Of a DNA stretch of 64,000 bases, positions 26,702-35,702 are shown piece after piece. The stretch's first letter is position 1. Each line of letters opens with the position of its first letter. Source of the DNA: Streptomyces cirratus (GTDB lineage: Bacteria > Actinomycetota > Actinomycetes > Streptomycetales > Streptomycetaceae); NCBI RefSeq assembly GCF_014650775.1, contig NZ_BMVP01000008.1, positions 186,001-250,000 of the forward strand, given 5' to 3'. A program made the translations under genes and the position numbers. A model generated the notes under the pieces. That model had not been told where the DNA came from. It searched no databases and saw only the letters and a program-made list of their open reading frames with translations.

Positions 26702-28836
26702 GGGCCCGCCCCTCCGGGGACGGGCGGGGCGGCGGCGGGCCCGGGATGCGGGTCCGGTTCGGGCGGGTTGGTGGGCTGGGGCAGGTGGGCGGGTGCGGGC
26801 AGGTCGACCGGGTTGCCGGTTGCGGGAAGGGGGAGTGGTCTGGTGGCCACGGCTGTCGTGTTGCGGGCCGATCGCATCAGATCCGATGCCAGTGAGGGTT
26901 CGACGGCCACCACAAGGGTGTCCGGGCTGCCGGCGTCCGGCGCGGAGCTGGCGGTTCCCGGCACGTATCGGAGGACGAGGACGTCTGGGTACACCGAGGT
27001 GACGCCGTGGTCCGCGGCGAAGAGGGAGAGGTCGACACGGTCGCCCGGAAGCAAGGTACCCCCGAGGCCGTCCGAGCTCGTGACGCTGACACCCACCGCG
27101 GTCAACGGGCCCGCAGATGGGGGTCGCCCCGAACCGCCCTCCGCGCGCGGTCCCCCCGCGTCCCCGGCTCCGTGCGGACCGAGCAGCAGGCGTACGGGGA
27201 CCGGGCGGCCGGCTTCCAGGGCCTGGAGCGGGATCCGGCCCACGATGTCCTCGGCGGCGCCCGCGCACGGTTCGTCCGGCAGGTCCTGCCGGAGACAGCG
27301 CGGCTGGACGTCGCCCGGACCCACGGGGTGGAACGCGGGAAGGGGCCGGACAGGTACGGGGTACTGCCGCGGGCTCCCGGACCCGGTGTCGGACGCCTCC
27401 GCGTCCCCGAAGCCGACCAGGGCCGCGTCCGGCGCGTAGCCGCGGTGGAGAAAACCGGTCACCTCGCCCCAGACGAGACGCTCCTGCTCGGGATCGGCCG
27501 GACGCCTCACGTTCAACTCGTCCAGCAGACGGCACCGGTACAGGTCCACAGCCGCCTTCAACTGCTCGCCCCAGGTGACGGCGCTCTCCACCGCGGCCCG
27601 GTACGTGGCCGTGGCCAGCAGCACGACCACCGCGAGGCCCGTCAGACCCGTGTGGAACCCCGCGCCGACCGGGCCGCTGGACCAGTCGTGGAACCAGCCG
27701 TCCGGCAGCCCCGGCGCCGCGGGGACGAAGGCCGCCGCAGAGAGCAGGACGGCCGGCCAGGACCGGATGGCCACGGCGCAGAACAGCGGAACGAGCGGTA
27801 CCCACCACGGCAACGGGATCACACCACCGCACGCGACGGCCACCGAGAGCGGCAGCCCGAACAGCACGACGGACAGGCACACGTTCAGCAACAGGTCCAG
27901 GACGGTGCGGGCCTGGGCCTCGGCCTTCACCACCACATCCGGCAGCAGCGGGCACAACCGGGGCCACGCCAGCACCGTGTCCATCCCGTACCGCTCGGCT
28001 CCGTAGCCCTCCGAGGCGCGTACGACGTTGCCCAGGGCGGTGGGCATCACCTCGGACCGGTCAGCGGGATAGGTGCTGAGTCGGGCGAGCAGTTCGGCGC
28101 GCTCCGTCTCGACCGCCCGCTCCGCCCTGGCGATGCGTTCGGCAAGGACGCGCACGACCGGGTCCAGCCGACGTCGGAGCTCCGCCCGGTCCGTGCCGCC
28201 GGGGACGGCGGGCCGGGCGACCGACCAGTTCCACCAGGCTTGCAACCGGCCCGGCAGGTCCCGGAGGTCCTCGTCGCTCAGGTCACCGGCCGACTCACAC
28301 CGCCTCAGCAGCCGTTCCATTTCCTCGGCGGTTCCGGGCTCCTGGTCGGTTCCGTGTGCCTGCTGTGTTCCGGCAGGACCGCCGGCAGGCGGGGCGTCCA
28401 CGCCGTCCTGCGCCGTGCTCTGCGGCATCAGGACCAGGCCCGCTTCACGCAGAACCCTCTGCCGGGCCTCCAAGCCGGTGTCCGCGTCTACCAGCACGTT
28501 CACGGCGTCCACGTGCCGTGCGCGCAGTCGGCCACGGACCGCGGCAGCCAAGCCCCGCCGTGGACCGTAGCCTTCCAGGAAGCGGATGGACCGGTTACTC
28601 ATGGCGGCGGTCAGGAAGGCCCACAGGCCGGACCAGACGAAGAAGGCGGCCAGGGCCAGCCCTTGGGCGACCGTGCCCGCCGCCTGCCAGCCGTGCAACA
28701 CGGTCCGCGGGCCCGCGACGGTGCCGAGCGCCACGGCAGTGGTCAGGCCCCAGAAGACAACGGCCGGCAGGAACGCGGACAGGAGCGTTCTGCGGTCGAA
28801 CACCGAAGCCCCCTGGGCCAGGACGGTCGTCAGCAC
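26698..28836 (-). CDS. membrane protein with RcpC/SAF-like domain, CHAT operon
   Basis: A 712-residue protein. The GTG at 28836 has GGGAGG 7 bases upstream and overlaps the previous gene by 7 bases. Two membrane helices lie near residues 15-38 and 52-77, a long charged cytosolic or extracellular segment follows, and three or four more helices lie around residues 300-430 (for example V-L-D-L-L-L-N-V-C-L-S-V-V-L-F-G). After residue 520 comes I-P-L-Q-A-L-E-A-G-R-P-V-P-V and L-L-P-G-D-R-V-D-L-S-L-F, the pattern of the SAF/RcpC (CpaB-like) fold, then a Pro-rich tail. It probably anchors the system in the membrane. Exact role unknown. Confidence 0.65.
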   Translation of the reverse strand: MLTTVLAQGASVFDRRTLLSAFLPAVVFWGLTTAVALGTVAGPRTVLHGWQAAGTVAQGLALAAFFVWSGLWAFLTAAMSNRSIRFLEGYGPRRGLAAAVRGRLRARHVDAVNVLVDADTGLEARQRVLREAGLVLMPQSTAQDGVDAPPAGGPAGTQQAHGTDQEPGTAEEMERLLRRCESAGDLSDEDLRDLPGRLQAWWNWSVARPAVPGGTDRAELRRRLDPVVRVLAERIARAERAVETERAELLARLSTYPADRSEVMPTALGNVVRASEGYGAERYGMDTVLAWPRLCPLLPDVVVKAEAQARTVLDLLLNVCLSVVLFGLPLSVAVACGGVIPLPWWVPLVPLFCAVAIRSWPAVLLSAAAFVPAAPGLPDGWFHDWSSGPVGAGFHTGLTGLAVVVLLATATYRAAVESAVTWGEQLKAAVDLYRCRLLDELNVRRPADPEQERLVWGEVTGFLHRGYAPDAALVGFGDAEASDTGSGSPRQYPVPVRPLPAFHPVGPGDVQPRCLRQDLPDEPCAGAAEDIVGRIPLQALEAGRPVPVRLLLGPHGAGDAGGPRAEGGSGRPPSAGPLTAVGVSVTSSDGLGGTLLPGDRVDLSLFAADHGVTSVYPDVLVLRYVPGTASSAPDAGSPDTLVVAVEPSLASDLMRSARNTTAVATRPLPLPATGNPVDLPAPAHLPQPTNPPEPDPHPGPAAAPPVPGGAGP

Positions 28837-29297
28837 CAGGTGACCTCCCGCTCCATCGGACCGTGCCGCAGGTCCTCCGGGCACACCGGAGATTCCCGCC
28901 CCGACCGCGGCAGTCGGCGCACTGGCGGATCACAGTGCCGGCAGACGTAGCAGCGCGCAGGCGTCATCGGGATCCCACCGCCGGGCCGTTCCGACTCGTC
29001 GGTCCGCAGCGGGAGCGCGTCCGCGAGGTCGTCCCAGGGCAGCAGGCCCACCGGCCGGCCGTCCTGCACGATCACCAGCCCGTCCGTACCGTCCGCCGCC
29101 AGCAGGGCCAGTGCCTCCGCCTCACCGATGGTGAGGTCGTCCAGGTCCGACATGTGGTCGACGTGGAGGCGGGGAGCGTCGTGCGCGCGGTCAGCGGCCG
29201 GGCTGACGGGGGCACAGGCGGGCCGGCCACGGCCCGGCGTCTCCGGGTCTGTTGCGAGCACGGCCAGCGGCCGGACTCTGTCGGTCAGTCGGATCAT
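28830..29297 (-). CDS. CBS-like protein with cysteine cluster, CHAT operon
   Basis: A 155-residue protein. The ATG at 29297 has GAGG 6 bases upstream, while the in-frame TTG at 29309 lies over that site. Residues 1-110 contain a CBS-like core (M-I-R-L-T-D-R-V-R-P-L-A-V-L, then G-L-V-I-V-Q-D-G-R-P-V-G-L-L-P-W-D-D-L). The C-terminus adds C-Y-V-C-R-H-C, V-C-P-E-D and a final W-C, a likely zinc-binding cluster. It lies 28 bases after the CHAT gene and overlaps the membrane-protein gene, so it is part of the same operon. It may be a nucleotide-sensing regulator. Confidence 0.6.
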   Translation of the reverse strand: MIRLTDRVRPLAVLATDPETPGRGRPACAPVSPAADRAHDAPRLHVDHMSDLDDLTIGEAEALALLAADGTDGLVIVQDGRPVGLLPWDDLADALPLRTDESERPGGGIPMTPARCYVCRHCDPPVRRLPRSGRESPVCPEDLRHGPMEREVTWC

Positions 29298-29325
29298 GGG
29301 ATACCTCAACAGCGGGGGGCGGGAG

Positions 29326-30714
29326 TCAGGACCAGTCGCCGTGCAGGACGAAGGGTGCCCAGGCGTAGGGGTGGGCGAACGGCCGCCGGTCGTAGTCCGG
29401 CGAGGCGGGAACGCGAGCCTTGAAGCGCAGCAGCGCGGCCCGTTCCGAGAGCCGGGCAGCCAGGGACGCGGGCGCCGGCCGCCGCAGGGCCGGCAGGACG
29501 TCGAGCGCCGCTCTGTAGCCGGCGGCCGCCTGCCCGGGGTCGAGTGCCGCCACCTGCAACTGGGCCCGTGCGAGCAGTGAGGTCAGTCGTTGCTCCGGAT
29601 CGTCCACGGCCGACGCGGACTCCGCCGGCAAGCCGTCGATGGCCTTCTGAACGGTCAACGACTTGAGGTGCAGCTGCGCCGCTCGCAGTGCTTCGACCGG
29701 GGGCCGGGCGGGGCCGGAGCGCCCCGGCCGGCCGGGGGCCCCCGTCAGGTGGGCGCTCGTTCCCAGCTCCGCGTAGAACCGCTCCATGAGCAGCCGGGTG
29801 GAGAGGTCCGCCACGTTCCACAGGCTGAGTACGGCAGCGCGGGCACCGGCATGGAGCAGGGCCCGTGAAAGCCCCAGCAGTTCGTCGCCGGGCGCCCGCA
29901 CGTGCAGGCCCGTACGGCAGGCGCTGAGCGTGACGAGGTCGGGGCGCAGCCGCACGCCCAGCAGGTCCCGGACCGTCAGCCGGTCGTCCGCGCCGGGACC
30001 GAGATCGATCCCCGAGGACATCGGATCGGCCGGTTCGAAGGACCCGTGGCAGGCGAAGTGCACGAGCGCCGGCTGCTCCTGTTCCAGCCGGTCCAGTATG
30101 TGTGCTCGGGTCGCCCGGGTGCCGATCAGGGGGTCGCAGGCCAGCACGCCGCCGACGGTCAGGGCCTCCGCCCTGGCGTGCCCGAGGTCCTCGCCAGGGT
30201 CCCCCACGACGAGGGCGCCCCGGCCGCCGCTACGAACCTTGCGGCGGCAGTGCCGCATCACCGTCGCGCTGGGGGCGTAGCAGACGGGGTTGCGGTCCAG
30301 CAGCCATCCCCAGTCGGTCAACGGAGTTGCGTGCAGGGGCAGGAGGTGGAGGACGTCGTGAGCGACGAACCAGAGAACCTCGCCGGGGTGGCTGAGGCGC
30401 AGGGCGGGCTCGACGAGTGCGCGGGCGGTCCGCGCCCATTCCCCGGCGTCCCCGAGGGGCCTGCCGTCGGGTCCCGGTGCGACGACCGAATCCCTTACCA
30501 GAGCTGTGACCTGCCCGAGTCCGACCGGTAGTTCGACCACTTCCGGGTGGTCGGATTCGGGCCGCATGACGAACACCACGAGCCGGTCGCCGATGGCGAA
30601 GTACTCGGCGAGGACCGCCGTCTCGACCGGAGTCCGCTCGGGGCGCGGCGACGCACCCCGTGCCGCGGCGCGTGCCGCAGCAGCCTCCGCCATGTTCCCC
30701 ACCCCCGGCACCAT
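29326..30714 (-). CDS. CHAT-domain cysteine protease
   Basis: A 462-residue CHAT (caspase HetF associated with TPRs) protein and first gene of the operon. The catalytic His is His223 in V-H-F-A-C-H-G-S-F-E and the catalytic Cys is Cys266 in V-T-L-S-A-C-R-T-G-L, both in normal context, followed by L-L-G-L-S-R-A-L-L-H-A-G-A and S-L-W-N-V-A-D. It has no TPR of its own, unlike most CHAT proteins; the TPRs are in two downstream genes. A C-terminal extension of about 100 residues ends H-P-Y-A-W-A-P-F-V-L-H-G. The start could also be the ATG at 30693; neither has a strong ribosome binding site. Confidence 0.85.
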   Translation of the reverse strand: MVPGVGNMAEAAAARAAARGASPRPERTPVETAVLAEYFAIGDRLVVFVMRPESDHPEVVELPVGLGQVTALVRDSVVAPGPDGRPLGDAGEWARTARALVEPALRLSHPGEVLWFVAHDVLHLLPLHATPLTDWGWLLDRNPVCYAPSATVMRHCRRKVRSGGRGALVVGDPGEDLGHARAEALTVGGVLACDPLIGTRATRAHILDRLEQEQPALVHFACHGSFEPADPMSSGIDLGPGADDRLTVRDLLGVRLRPDLVTLSACRTGLHVRAPGDELLGLSRALLHAGARAAVLSLWNVADLSTRLLMERFYAELGTSAHLTGAPGRPGRSGPARPPVEALRAAQLHLKSLTVQKAIDGLPAESASAVDDPEQRLTSLLARAQLQVAALDPGQAAAGYRAALDVLPALRRPAPASLAARLSERAALLRFKARVPASPDYDRRPFAHPYAWAPFVLHGDWS

Positions 30715-31083
30715 GCACCCACCGACAGTACGCGGCTATGCAGAGCGCCGACACTAACCCAAACCCGTCGGGTGGCGAGGGGGTTCGCCCCGTTTGCTTG
30801 AACCGGCCGGCAGGACCGGCCCGGCCGCCCGGCCCCGTCGACCGGCGGGACAACGCCCGGGGCACTGCGGGCCGCCGAGTCGTCGGATGGTCACACTGGT
30901 CGAGTGGTCACCGTACGGGACCGGGGTGCGTCGTGGAGCAGCAATTCGACCCGATGTTGTCGTCCGGCCGGTTCTCCATGGCGCGGGGGAGCAGACTGGG
31001 CAGCAGCAGGGCCAGTTGACTGTGCCCGACATGCGCCGCGAGCCCCGGGAAACTACCGGCCGGTCAGAGGCGTTGATCACGAC
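30715..31083. promoter_or_regulatory. divergent region between CHAT operon and PPOX gene
   Basis: Non-coding as far as I can tell. It must hold the promoter of the five-gene CHAT operon (leftward) and that of the PPOX-like gene (rightward). Inspected by eye, it shows no strong palindrome or repeat. Confidence 0.45.
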
Positions 31084-31437
31084 ATGACCCAAGGACCTGT
31101 ACCTCGCCCCCTGTCCGACGAAGCCCTCTCCGACCTATTGGGCAAGCAGCAGTTCGGCACTCTCGACGGGCATGTGCAGCGCAATCCGCTGGTGGCCCTG
31201 CACGTACGGGGCGATGACGTGTGGTCGTTCGCCGTCGCCGAAGGCCAGGCCGAGGTCTCCGACAGCACGACCGTTCCCGGCGACGCCGTCGGGCAGGAAG
31301 TGCTTGGGATGATCCCGCAGGCCGCGAAACCAGAAGATGAAAGCGCCTTCTTGAAGCAGCTGGTTGCCGAGCGACGGGTGGTCATCCGGTTGCGGGTGGA
31401 CCGCCTGTACGGCACAGTGCTCGGCATCGACGACTAG
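31084..31437 (+). CDS. PPOX-family (pyridoxamine oxidase-like) protein, shortened
   Basis: A 117-residue protein starting M-T-Q-G-P-V-P-R-P-L-S. The strands Q-F-G-T-L and R-N-P-L-V-A-L-H-V-R-G-D-D-V-W-S-F-A-V-A-E-G-Q-A-E-V and the C-terminal R-R-V-V-I-R-L-R-V-D-R-L-Y-G match the split-barrel flavin or F420-binding family. About 30 residues that normally lie between the first two strands are missing, so the cofactor site may be lost. It could be a decayed gene or a short variant. Confidence 0.6.
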   Translation: MTQGPVPRPLSDEALSDLLGKQQFGTLDGHVQRNPLVALHVRGDDVWSFAVAEGQAEVSDSTTVPGDAVGQEVLGMIPQAAKPEDESAFLKQLVAERRVVIRLRVDRLYGTVLGIDD

Positions 31438-31788
31438 GAGATGTCGTGTCCGTGCTGGTCATGGCAACACGTTGAGGGCAGCGACCAGCACGGTCACCTC
31501 GTCAGCGGGGGGCGTCGCCGCAGCTCGGCCACTCGGTCAGGACTGGCGCCGTACGAGCCCCCGCTCGAAGTCCGGGCTTGCGGGCGGGTCGGCGGGCGTC
31601 GGTACGTGCTGTGGAGTCGGTCCCGCCCGCATGAGATCGACCTCGCGCGCTCCGTTCCTCCGTCAGCGCCCCCTGATGCACCCCCGCGCGCCCCTTCACC
31701 GCTCTTGATCGCCCCCGCATCAGCACGGTGAAGTGGCGCTCGGACGGGGCCGACCGGGCCTCCGATGGCTCGACGGACGGGGACCGGC
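31438..31788. other. no supported gene
   Basis: About 350 bases ahead of the monooxygenase. Frames are Arg/Ser-rich and share no motif. Probably contains the promoter for the 31789 gene. Confidence 0.4.
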
Positions 31789-33204
31789 ATGACGGACGCT
31801 GACATGGACGCCACGGCACCGGAGACGATCGCCGACACGAACGCGAGTACGTCCACGGCAATGGCCCCGGGCGGCTCCGGCTGGGCGCGCGCCGTGGTGA
31901 TCGGCGGCGGCTACGCGGGCCTGCTGGCGGCGCGAGTCTTGGCCGACCACTTCGCCGAGGTCTTGGTGCTGGAGCGCGACGTGGTCGACCGCACGACCGG
32001 TGCGCACCCCACCGCACCGCAGTCCTACCACGCGCACGCGATGCTGGCCAAGGGCGCCCAGACGCTGGAGCTGCTCTTCCCGGGGCTGCGCGCGGAGTTG
32101 GAGCAGCTCGGCGCGCCCGTCTACGACTACGGCGAGCGGATCAGCTTCCTGCTGCCTACCGGCTACGCCGTGCGCACCAGCACCGGAGTACGCATCCAGT
32201 CCTTCACCCGCGACGAGCTGGAACTTCGGATCCGGTCCCGGGTGCTCGACCTGGCTCGGGTTCAGGTGCTCTGTCGCACCCGGGTCGTGGGTCTGGGCCG
32301 GGGCCCGGACGGCAGGATCGAGGGGATCCGCTACCGGAGCGAGGAGGGCGGGGAGCGGGCGGTCGCCGCGGACCTGGTGGTGGACGCCTCCGGGCGCACC
32401 ACCTCGATCGACGACTGGCTGGGCGAGGCTCGGCTGCCGGTGTCGGCGAGGAAGACGGTGAAGGCGAAGATCACCTACACCACGATGGTCTTCGACCGTG
32501 CCCCCGGGGATAAGGACTACGACCTCGCCTACCAAATGACCTTCGCCCCGTCGGTGCGTCGTGGCGGCGCCATGCTCGCGGTGGAGCGCGGCCGCTGGGT
32601 CTGCTCGCTGTTCGGCTTCGAGCAGCACCCACCGGCTGACCCGGACGGATTCCTGGAGTACGCGCGCAGCCTGGACAACCCCCGGCTGGCCGAGCAGATC
32701 GCCCGCCGCAGTCGACACGACGGATTGCACCGTTACACCAATCCCGGCAGCACCTGGCGTCTGCACCACCGCAACCCCGGCTGGCCGGAGGGACTGATCG
32801 CGATCGGGGACGCGCTCTGCGTCTTCAACCCCGTCTACGGCCAAGGGCTGACCGTGGCCGCCATCGAGGCCGACGCACTCGGCTCGCTGCTCCGCCGCCG
32901 CTGCTCGGCGGGTACGGGCCTGGCCGGCCTCAGCCAGGAGTACCTGCGCACGGCGGCCGGGATCATCAAGGTGCCGTGGTCGCTGTCCACCACCTCGGAC
33001 CTGATGTGGAGCCCGGCCGGCCAACCACTGGCCGCCCGCTTCGCCCACTGGTACAACCAGCAGGTCTTCGCACTGGCCCGGCACGACGCCGACGTCTGGA
33101 CCCGCTTCGTCAAGGTGGCCAACATGACCGCCCCATCCTCGCTGCTGATGCACCCCTCCGTTGTCGCCAAGATCGTCCGACAGGTCCTCACCCCCCGACG
33201 GTGA
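31789..33204 (+). CDS. FAD-dependent monooxygenase/epoxidase-like
   Basis: A 471-residue flavoprotein, starting at the ATG at 31789 (GGGGA upstream); an ATG at 31765 in frame is possible. The FAD-binding Rossmann motif is V-V-I-G-G-G-Y-A-G-L-L-A-A-R-V-L, the Asp of the second FAD motif is in I-A-I-G-D-A-L-C-V-F-N-P-V-Y-G-Q-G, and V-V-D-A-S-G-R lies between. This is the group A aromatic hydroxylase/squalene-epoxidase-like superfamily, used for polyether epoxidation and tailoring in Streptomyces. No biosynthetic core genes are nearby, so the substrate cannot be named. The next genes are a LysR regulator and a tautomerase. Confidence 0.8.
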   Translation: MTDADMDATAPETIADTNASTSTAMAPGGSGWARAVVIGGGYAGLLAARVLADHFAEVLVLERDVVDRTTGAHPTAPQSYHAHAMLAKGAQTLELLFPGLRAELEQLGAPVYDYGERISFLLPTGYAVRTSTGVRIQSFTRDELELRIRSRVLDLARVQVLCRTRVVGLGRGPDGRIEGIRYRSEEGGERAVAADLVVDASGRTTSIDDWLGEARLPVSARKTVKAKITYTTMVFDRAPGDKDYDLAYQMTFAPSVRRGGAMLAVERGRWVCSLFGFEQHPPADPDGFLEYARSLDNPRLAEQIARRSRHDGLHRYTNPGSTWRLHHRNPGWPEGLIAIGDALCVFNPVYGQGLTVAAIEADALGSLLRRRCSAGTGLAGLSQEYLRTAAGIIKVPWSLSTTSDLMWSPAGQPLAARFAHWYNQQVFALARHDADVWTRFVKVANMTAPSSLLMHPSVVAKIVRQVLTPRR

Positions 33205-33410
33205 CTGACAGCCCGTCGCCTCCATGCGCATCTCGCCAACGTGGTTCGGCAATCGGTTCGCAATCTGACTGACCGAGCTGTCCGCGCTCGCCTTGCCCCC
33301 GGCGGCGAGGGCGTCCCCGGTGGCGGGAGCGGCCCGGCCCGGCCGTACGCTGCCCGGGGGCCTTCGCGGGCCGCCGCAGATCAGGACAGGGACCGGAACC
33401 GGGGGATCAC

Positions 33411-34300
33411 GTGGAGCTGCGCCAGTTGCGGTGCTTCGTCGCCGTCGCGCAGGAGTTGCACTTCGGACGGGCCGCCGACCGGTTGATGCTCGGCCAGCCG
33501 GCGGTGAGCCAGCAGGTGCGCCGGCTGGAGCGAGAGTTGAAGGTGGAGCTGTTCGACCGCTCGCCGCGGTACGTGCGGCTCACCGCGGCCGGCGAACGGT
33601 TCCTGCCGGCCGCCCGGGAGGTGCTGGCCGCCGAGCGGGCCGCCGCGGCGCTGGCCGCCGAACTGGCGGTCCCCGGCGCCCGGACGTTCGGGCTCGGTAC
33701 CATCACCGGGCTCGGCGAGCGGCTCGACCGGATCCTCGACGCCTACCAACGGCACGCGCCCGAGGTCCGCGTGGAACTGCACTCGGCCCCGGTGCAGGAG
33801 CGGCTCGCCAGACTCGCGGACGGCCGCCTCGAGGCGGCCTTCGTCCGCGGCGAGACTCCCGCGGACACCGACGACGTGCGCTTCCTGCCGCTGCGGGCCG
33901 ACGAGTTGATGGTCGCGCTGCCCGCCCGCCACCCGCTCGCTGAGCGTTCCGAGCTCGACCTGGCGGACCTCGCCGAACTGCCGCTGCGGCTCACCGAGCG
34001 CCGCAACCATCCGGCGCTGGTCGACTTGGTGCTCACCGCCTGCCACAGGGCCGGCTTCCAGCCCGTCCCCGGCCCGGCGTCCAGCACCCTGCAGGACACG
34101 CTCGCCGCGATCGGCACCGGCACCCCGACGTGTACGCGGCCAACGCCCGCCTGACCAGCCATCCGCGGATCGCCTTCCGGCCGCTGCGGGAGCGGGTGCC
34201 GGCCTTGCCGCTGGCGCTCGGGGTGCGCCGCACCGTGCCGCACCCGCAGCTGCTGGTCGCGGCCTGCCGGGGGCGGCCCGCGCACGATTACGAAGCGTGA
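33411..34300 (+). pseudogene. LysR-family regulator with one-base frameshift
   Basis: The N-terminal helix-turn-helix is intact (M-E-L-R-Q-L-R-C-F-V-A-V-A, then L-M-L-G-Q-P-A-V-S-Q-Q-V-R-R-L-E) and the effector domain is readable to residue about 237. There the frame breaks (T-G-T-P-T-C) while the next frame continues correctly as D-V-Y-A-A-N-A-R-L-T-S-H-P-R-I and ends at 34300. One missing G near 34123 (GGCACC for GGGCACC) explains it. The truncated product of 247 residues would still bind DNA. Either a decaying gene or a homopolymer error. Confidence 0.75.
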
Positions 34301-34414
34301 TCGCTGCCAGAGCGAAGCGCGTCTGGTTCGCCGCCGGGCTCTGCGGTGGACTGTTCCCAGAGCGCAGACCGGACATCAGGAGCCGGATAGCGCAACCGTT
34401 TTGAGGAGCAGTCC

Positions 34415-34597
34415 ATGCCGATCGTCACCGTCCAGCAGGGCCCCCGCAGCATCGAGCTCAAGCGCGAGCTGGTCGCGCGGATCACCGACGCCTTCGTTGA
34501 CACCCTGCAGCTGCCCGCCGAGACCGTCCAGGTCTGGATCCACGAGGTCCCCGCCGACAGCTGGGCCTCCGCGGGCAAGCTCACCGCCGACCGGTAG
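34415..34597 (+). CDS. 4-oxalocrotonate tautomerase-like protein
   Basis: A 60-residue protein beginning M-P-I-V-T-V-Q-Q-G; the Pro after the removed Met is the catalytic base of the family. The beta-alpha-beta unit (R-E-L-V-A-R-I-T-D-A-F-V-D-T-L, then V-Q-V-W-I-H-E-V) and the length are standard for a 4-OT subunit that assembles as a hexamer. GAGGAG lies about 8 bases upstream. Substrate unknown. Neighbouring monooxygenase and LysR genes hint at an aromatic or secondary-metabolite pathway. Confidence 0.85.
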   Translation: MPIVTVQQGPRSIELKRELVARITDAFVDTLQLPAETVQVWIHEVPADSWASAGKLTADR

Positions 34598-34875
34598 CGG
34601 CCGCACGGACACCCCCACAACGGGCGGCGGATGGAGGTTGACGCTGGAAGTGTTCCAGCGGGGAGGCTCCGCCGCGTGCGGTGAGCGGGCGCGCGGACCC
34701 CTGGCAACGGGCGCCTGAGGGGAGCGGACGAGGAAAGGGGCTGGTCGGATTCCGGAGGACGCACTCCGGGTGGGGATCTCCCCGTGCATGCCCCCGGGGC
34801 ACCGCGGGTAGTGGGGGCTGCCCCCACCGCCTACGGACCGGGCAGCGGGATGGCGCGGTGGATTCCGGGTCGGCG

Positions 34876-35103
34876 ATGGTGGGTCGGTACCCGTTCACGG
34901 CCACCGCCGTCACCCTGGCCCTCGTCGGCGCAGCCGCGCCGGCCGCCACCGCCCACCAGCCGACCACCGACGGAACCTGGCGCACCGACGGCTACAGCAC
35001 CGTGCTGTTCATCCGCCACGGAACGCCGTCTTCATTACGGAGGAGTTCGACCAGAACCAAGGACTCGGCCTTCGACCGGGCCGTGAAGGTCCTGAACGAC
35101 TAA
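34876..35103 (+). pseudogene. remnant of a secreted peptidase-like protein
   Basis: The start at 34876 gives a signal peptide (M-V-G-R-Y-P-F-T-A-T-A-V-T-L-A-L-V-G) and D-G-T-W-R-T-D-G-Y-S-T-V-L, which resembles the mature N-terminus of Streptomyces S41-type secreted peptidases. It then jumps, out of frame in part, to a C-terminal end S-A-F-D-R-A-V-K-V-L. The central protease is deleted. Confidence 0.45.
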
Positions 35104-35702
35104 CCAGGGCGCCCCGCCCGTGCCGGGCCGGCAGGAGCACAGCCGTGCTCCTGCCCCGCCCCCGCCTCACCTCGCCGCGGCGGGAGTCAGGCGCAGACCG
35201 TCGCTTGAGCCACCTGACGAACTTCGCCGCGCGGTTGGACGGGCTTGCGCCGCACCTGGCGGACGCCGCGCCCTGGCACCCGTGGGAGGGGACATCCCGG
35301 CACGGGCCGGCAAAGACGCTGCGCCTCGGCCGGACCGTCTCCGCTGCGCCCTGATGCGAGCTCGCCGAGCGCCTCACGCGGGCCGGCCCCAGCCCCTCGG
35401 CGCGGGCTCGACCTTCTGCGCTTGTGGGGTGATCGGGTGTCGTGGCGGTCTAGGCGATCACCACGGTAGCCGTCACGGGAACCCCTGCCCACGCCTCGCA
35501 TGCGCCGCACCCCACAGGCGTACACGGACCCGAACGGGTGGGCCACGCCCCCGGGCGCCCATTGGTGCGCCGGCGCCCGGGGGCCAGAGCGTCGGGGGTG
35601 CAGATCAGGCGGCGGGGCGGCTGGCACGGATCAGGAGGGGGACGACGATGGTCTTGCCGCCGGGGTGGAAGCGGATGCGTCTGGCCGAATGCGGCCCACC
35701 CC
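35104..35702. other. 600 bases without a supported gene
   Basis: A + strand frame at 35145-35354 (containing L-S-H-L-T-N-F-A-A-R-L-D-G-L-A-P-H) looks faintly protein-like but I cannot name it. No RNA gene or strong hairpin was seen. It follows the peptidase remnant and may be deletion debris. Confidence 0.4.

Noticed and set aside
26702..27967. N-terminal extension of the 804-residue TPR protein to 1,226 residues
   Set aside because: The extension is Arg/Gly/Pro-rich and lies inside the membrane-protein gene; the ATG at 26701 overlaps that gene's stop as ATGA.
27007..28950. 647-codon + strand frame opposite the membrane-protein gene
   Set aside because: Shadow; no motif, and the - strand has membrane helices in the expected pattern.
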